A stretch of DNA of 42,022 nt from an uncultured Verrucomicrobia subdivision 3 bacterium. Its GTDB lineage: Bacteria; Verrucomicrobiota; Verrucomicrobiia; Limisphaerales; UBA11358. Positions 40,457 through 42,022 of the stretch are shown piece after piece; within the stretch, counting starts at the first letter, position 1, and each line of letters opens with the position of its first letter. A program made the translations under genes and the position numbers. The stretch is taken from contig CAIXUZ010000068.1 in assembly GCA_903922735.1 (NCBI GenBank), forward strand, positions 1 through 42,022. The letters are read 5' to 3'. Below the pieces are notes generated by a model that worked only from the letters and a program-made list of their open reading frames with translations, made no database searches and was not told the DNA's origin.

Positions 40457-40699
40457 GGAAGTGCCAAAAAACGCCAAAAACCGCAAAAAATAGCAAAAAT
40501 GAAGGTCCAAAGGGTGGTTTTGTCCAAAAACTGGTCAAAAAGCGAAGTGGGCGGCGGCGGGACTGGGTTTAGGACAACGATTGGGTTTGGCAGGCGCTAA
40601 TAAGCTGGACAAATGATGGTTGCGGTTCTAAACCACTTCAAACCCTGCGACCCTGATCGGCCGTAGAATTTCAATAAAATAACTGTTAGACCACGAAGC

Positions 40700-40912
40700 A
40701 TGACGACTTCAAAGACACGACCTTGGGTTATCGGTGTTTGTATCGCGTTGTGCAGCATTACCGCATTGTTTAGCGGGGGTTTATTGGCCATTCAAGGCAA
40801 CGGCAATTGGATTTGGAGCGGCTTTTTACTCGGCGCAGTTTTTGGATTTGGGTGTTCGGCTTTGTTACTTTTCGGAGTATTGAGATTGTTACGACACTTC
40901 CGCCATCATTGA
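40700..40912 (+). CDS. Small membrane protein of unknown function
   Basis: A 70-residue protein with two membrane helices, WVIGVCIALCSITALFSGGLLA (about 9-30) and WSGFLLGAVFGFGCSALLLFGVLRLL (about 39-64), and a basic C-terminus RHFRHH. I recognise no family. It is the first of three small plus-strand genes in a lower-GC stretch. A GTTAGAC heptamer lies at 40685-40691, eight bases before the ATG, and related heptamers precede the other two genes. No strong Shine-Dalgarno sequence is seen. Coding is supported by the ordered helix pattern. Confidence 0.55.
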   Translation: MTTSKTRPWVIGVCIALCSITALFSGGLLAIQGNGNWIWSGFLLGAVFGFGCSALLLFGVLRLLRHFRHH

Positions 40913-40971
40913 GTATGAATATGATGTGGAGTATCAAATCGCTGCAGGCAAAGCGGGATGGCGCTGTCCGT

Positions 40972-41060
40972 TGGCGTCCCCGATGCTGCCACCCGTTGGG
41001 TGCCTCAAATGAAACAATCGCTGCGCGAACTGTGATCGCGGTCGCCGTTCACGCCGTGAG
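40972..41060. repeat. Structured dispersed repeat, copy 1
   Basis: These 89 bases match 41541-41629 at about 91% identity (eight mismatches by eye, no gaps). The core is CCACCCGTTGGGTGCC, then CGCTGCGCGAACTGTGATCG. The copy lies between two small genes and lacks the left part seen in copy 2. GTTAGCA at 41084-41090 lies between it and the next ATG at 41102. Confidence 0.85.
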
Positions 41061-41101
41061 GAAGGAATGACTCGGTTTTCTAAGTTAGCACCTGTTCAAA
41101 C

Positions 41102-41503
41102 ATGATTACATTTCAACCATTATTTGGTCGGATTATGGTTGCCGCCATGTTCATTGTTATGGGAGTTACTTTTTTGATTTTTGGTTTGACGATATTTCCA
41201 CCAGTGATTCTTCTTAGTATTATTTCCTTTGTATTCGCACCGATATATTTTTGGCGTGCAGGCTGTCTTGGAGTTGAGATTCAAAATGGCACATTGATAG
41301 TTCGGAGCTATTTTCAGCGACATGACACGTTTGTCCCACTTGCTAATTTGTTATTGGTTTTCCGTGGGGCTTGTGACGATGCGACGGTGCTACAGTTTTC
41401 TGACCGGCAGTTTATTCTTGATGACAGCTATTTTTCAGACTTGAAGACTCGTGATGCCATATTCCAGTCACTCCAATCTTATGCCCAAAGAGACGTCGCT
41501 TAA
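41102..41503 (+). CDS. Membrane protein with two helices and a PH-like C-terminal domain
   Basis: A 133-residue protein. Two membrane helices, IMVAAMFIVMGVTFLIFGLTIF (about 11-32) and VILLSIISFVFAPIYFW (about 35-51), are followed by a beta-rich soluble part (GVEIQNGTLIVRSYFQRHDTFVPLANLLLVFRG, ending YFSDLKTRDAIFQSLQSYA). The layout resembles bacterial membrane proteins with a PH-like domain, but the family is not certain. GC is clearly lower than in the operons to the left, suggesting recent acquisition. It is followed directly by the structured repeat, whose left end overlaps its stop codon. Confidence 0.65.
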   Translation: MITFQPLFGRIMVAAMFIVMGVTFLIFGLTIFPPVILLSIISFVFAPIYFWRAGCLGVEIQNGTLIVRSYFQRHDTFVPLANLLLVFRGACDDATVLQFSDRQFILDDSYFSDLKTRDAIFQSLQSYAQRDVA

Positions 41504-41655
41504 CCATTCACCGGAGCCAACGCCAGTTGGCGCTTGCAGATGGCGTCCCCGACGCTGCCACCCGTTGGGTGCCCCAAATGAACCATTCGCTGCGCGAACT
41601 GTGATCGCGCTCGCGGTTCCCGCCGCGAGTCGGCAGTGGTTCAGCTACGTTAATC
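41498..41655. repeat. Structured dispersed repeat, copy 2 (attC-like candidate)
   Basis: It begins GCTTAAC (fits RYYYAAC) at 41498, overlapping the stop of the preceding gene, and ends GTTAATC at 41649-41655 (one base off GTTRRRY), 10 bases before the next ATG. Inside are hairpins such as CCAACGCCAGTTGG (41517-41530) and the core 41541-41629 shared with copy 1. The arrangement of gene, imperfect palindrome and gene resembles integron cassettes. A dispersed intergenic repeat is the main alternative. Confidence 0.55.
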
Positions 41656-41665
41656 ATCATTGCCA

Positions 41666-41869
41666 ATGAACGGTAAACGAGAAGTATTGATTGCACTGAT
41701 TATCGGCGGCTGCTTTTCACTTTTGTTTTTTGGTTTGCCGCTGTTTATCCCTGACCGTGATACGGCGAACAAAAAGGCGATGTTGAGATTATTGGCAGAG
41801 CCTCCGAGCCAGGCCGGAACGAATGCAGTTTCACAGAGCACGACGAATAAAAGTGGTCACACACAATGA
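41666..41869 (+). CDS. Small membrane protein of unknown function
   Basis: A 67-residue protein with one membrane helix (VLIALIIGGCFSLLFFGLPLFI, about 8-29) and a polar tail rich in Ala, Ser, Thr and Gln (AEPPSQAGTNAVSQSTTNKSG). I recognise no family. I chose the ATG at 41666; a TTG two codons upstream would also be in frame. It starts 10 bases after the right end of the structured repeat at 41498-41655, as the other small genes follow their own GTTA heptamers. The downstream 150 bases to the window end hold no visible gene. Confidence 0.5.
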   Translation: MNGKREVLIALIIGGCFSLLFFGLPLFIPDRDTANKKAMLRLLAEPPSQAGTNAVSQSTTNKSGHTQ

Positions 41870-41990
41870 CGACGGCAAACACCTATTAAGCCCTGTGGGT
41901 CAATAGACAAAAATGCTCCCTTACAGAAAATTAATCTTTCTGTTTTCGTCCAACAAACGAAGCTCTCCGGCTTAATTTCAATTAGCAGCT

Positions 41991-42007
41991 CGGACATGGG
42001 ACGTCCG
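41991..42007. repeat. Short inverted repeat at the window end
   Basis: CGGAC at 41991-41995 and GTCCG at 42003-42007 can pair around a seven-base loop; AGC and GCT outside extend the stem with one bulged base. A separate 10-base word AAACACCTAT occurs at both about 41877 and 42011. The feature is cut off by the window, so no function is proposed. Confidence 0.35.
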
Positions 42008-42022
42008 GCTAAACACCTATAC

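Noticed and set aside
40221..40493. Gene for a 90-residue heptad protein
   Set aside because: Not fully excluded, but it starts with GTG without a ribosome binding site and is explained by the DNA repeat. It is kept only as a note in the array entry.

Overview
The window looks like a chromosomal piece of a GC-rich Verrucomicrobiota bacterium, most like the Pedosphaera/Limisphaerales group. This is inferred from content, not from a marker gene: many PQQ-like beta-propeller proteins, a pseudopilin with an H-X9-DG-like C-terminus, Tat-exported iron-sulfur proteins, GH29/beta-helix/ThuA/Gfo-Idh glycan genes, and secreted proteins ending in an (R)(Y/F)YR motif. No rRNA, tRNA, CRISPR array or transposase gene was seen.

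Layout. 1-1204 (minus): an ArsR regulator with its own inverted-repeat operator, overlapped by a TPFCSCS-type permease cut by the left edge. 1205-1936 has no convincing gene. 1937-2356 (plus) is a small secreted protein. 2509-4254 (minus) is a secreted protein plus a pseudopilin, behind a perfect 24-bp palindrome. 4323-20551 (minus) is a large block of twelve genes. The ten-gene core (20551 down to 7651) is tightly packed: three PQQ-like propellers, a Tat-exported NHL propeller, a 65-residue Tat-like peptide with four cysteines, a NapG-like ferredoxin, a NapH/NosR-like membrane protein, a membrane-anchored propeller, a NuoE-Trx-NuoF-ferredoxin fusion, and a GltD-like flavoprotein that lacks its NAD(P)H domain. 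Two related genes follow: an NHL lipoprotein and a PhnD-PQQ fusion. I read this as an undescribed electron-transfer system linking cytoplasmic NAD(H) through iron-sulfur centres and the membrane to beta-propellers outside. The terminal reaction is unknown.

20664-27042 (plus) is a divergent operon: a further propeller, a GT4 glycosyltransferase, a LolD/MacB-type ATPase and a 1118-residue FtsX-type permease. 27471-37875 (minus) is a glycan-oxidation locus: ThuA-like protein, GH29 alpha-L-fucosidase, parallel beta-helix protein, gluconate-dehydrogenase-type small subunit, GMC oxidoreductase, nine-haem cytochrome c and Gfo/Idh/MocA oxidoreductase.

37799-42022 is a rearranged, lower-GC and repeat-rich end. 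A BspA-type leucine-rich-repeat gene lies between two 138-bp direct repeats derived from the 5' end of the ThuA gene. Next come two separate 21-bp-period tandem arrays with palindromic units. Finally there are three small membrane-protein genes separated by copies of a structured repeat that resembles integron recombination sites.
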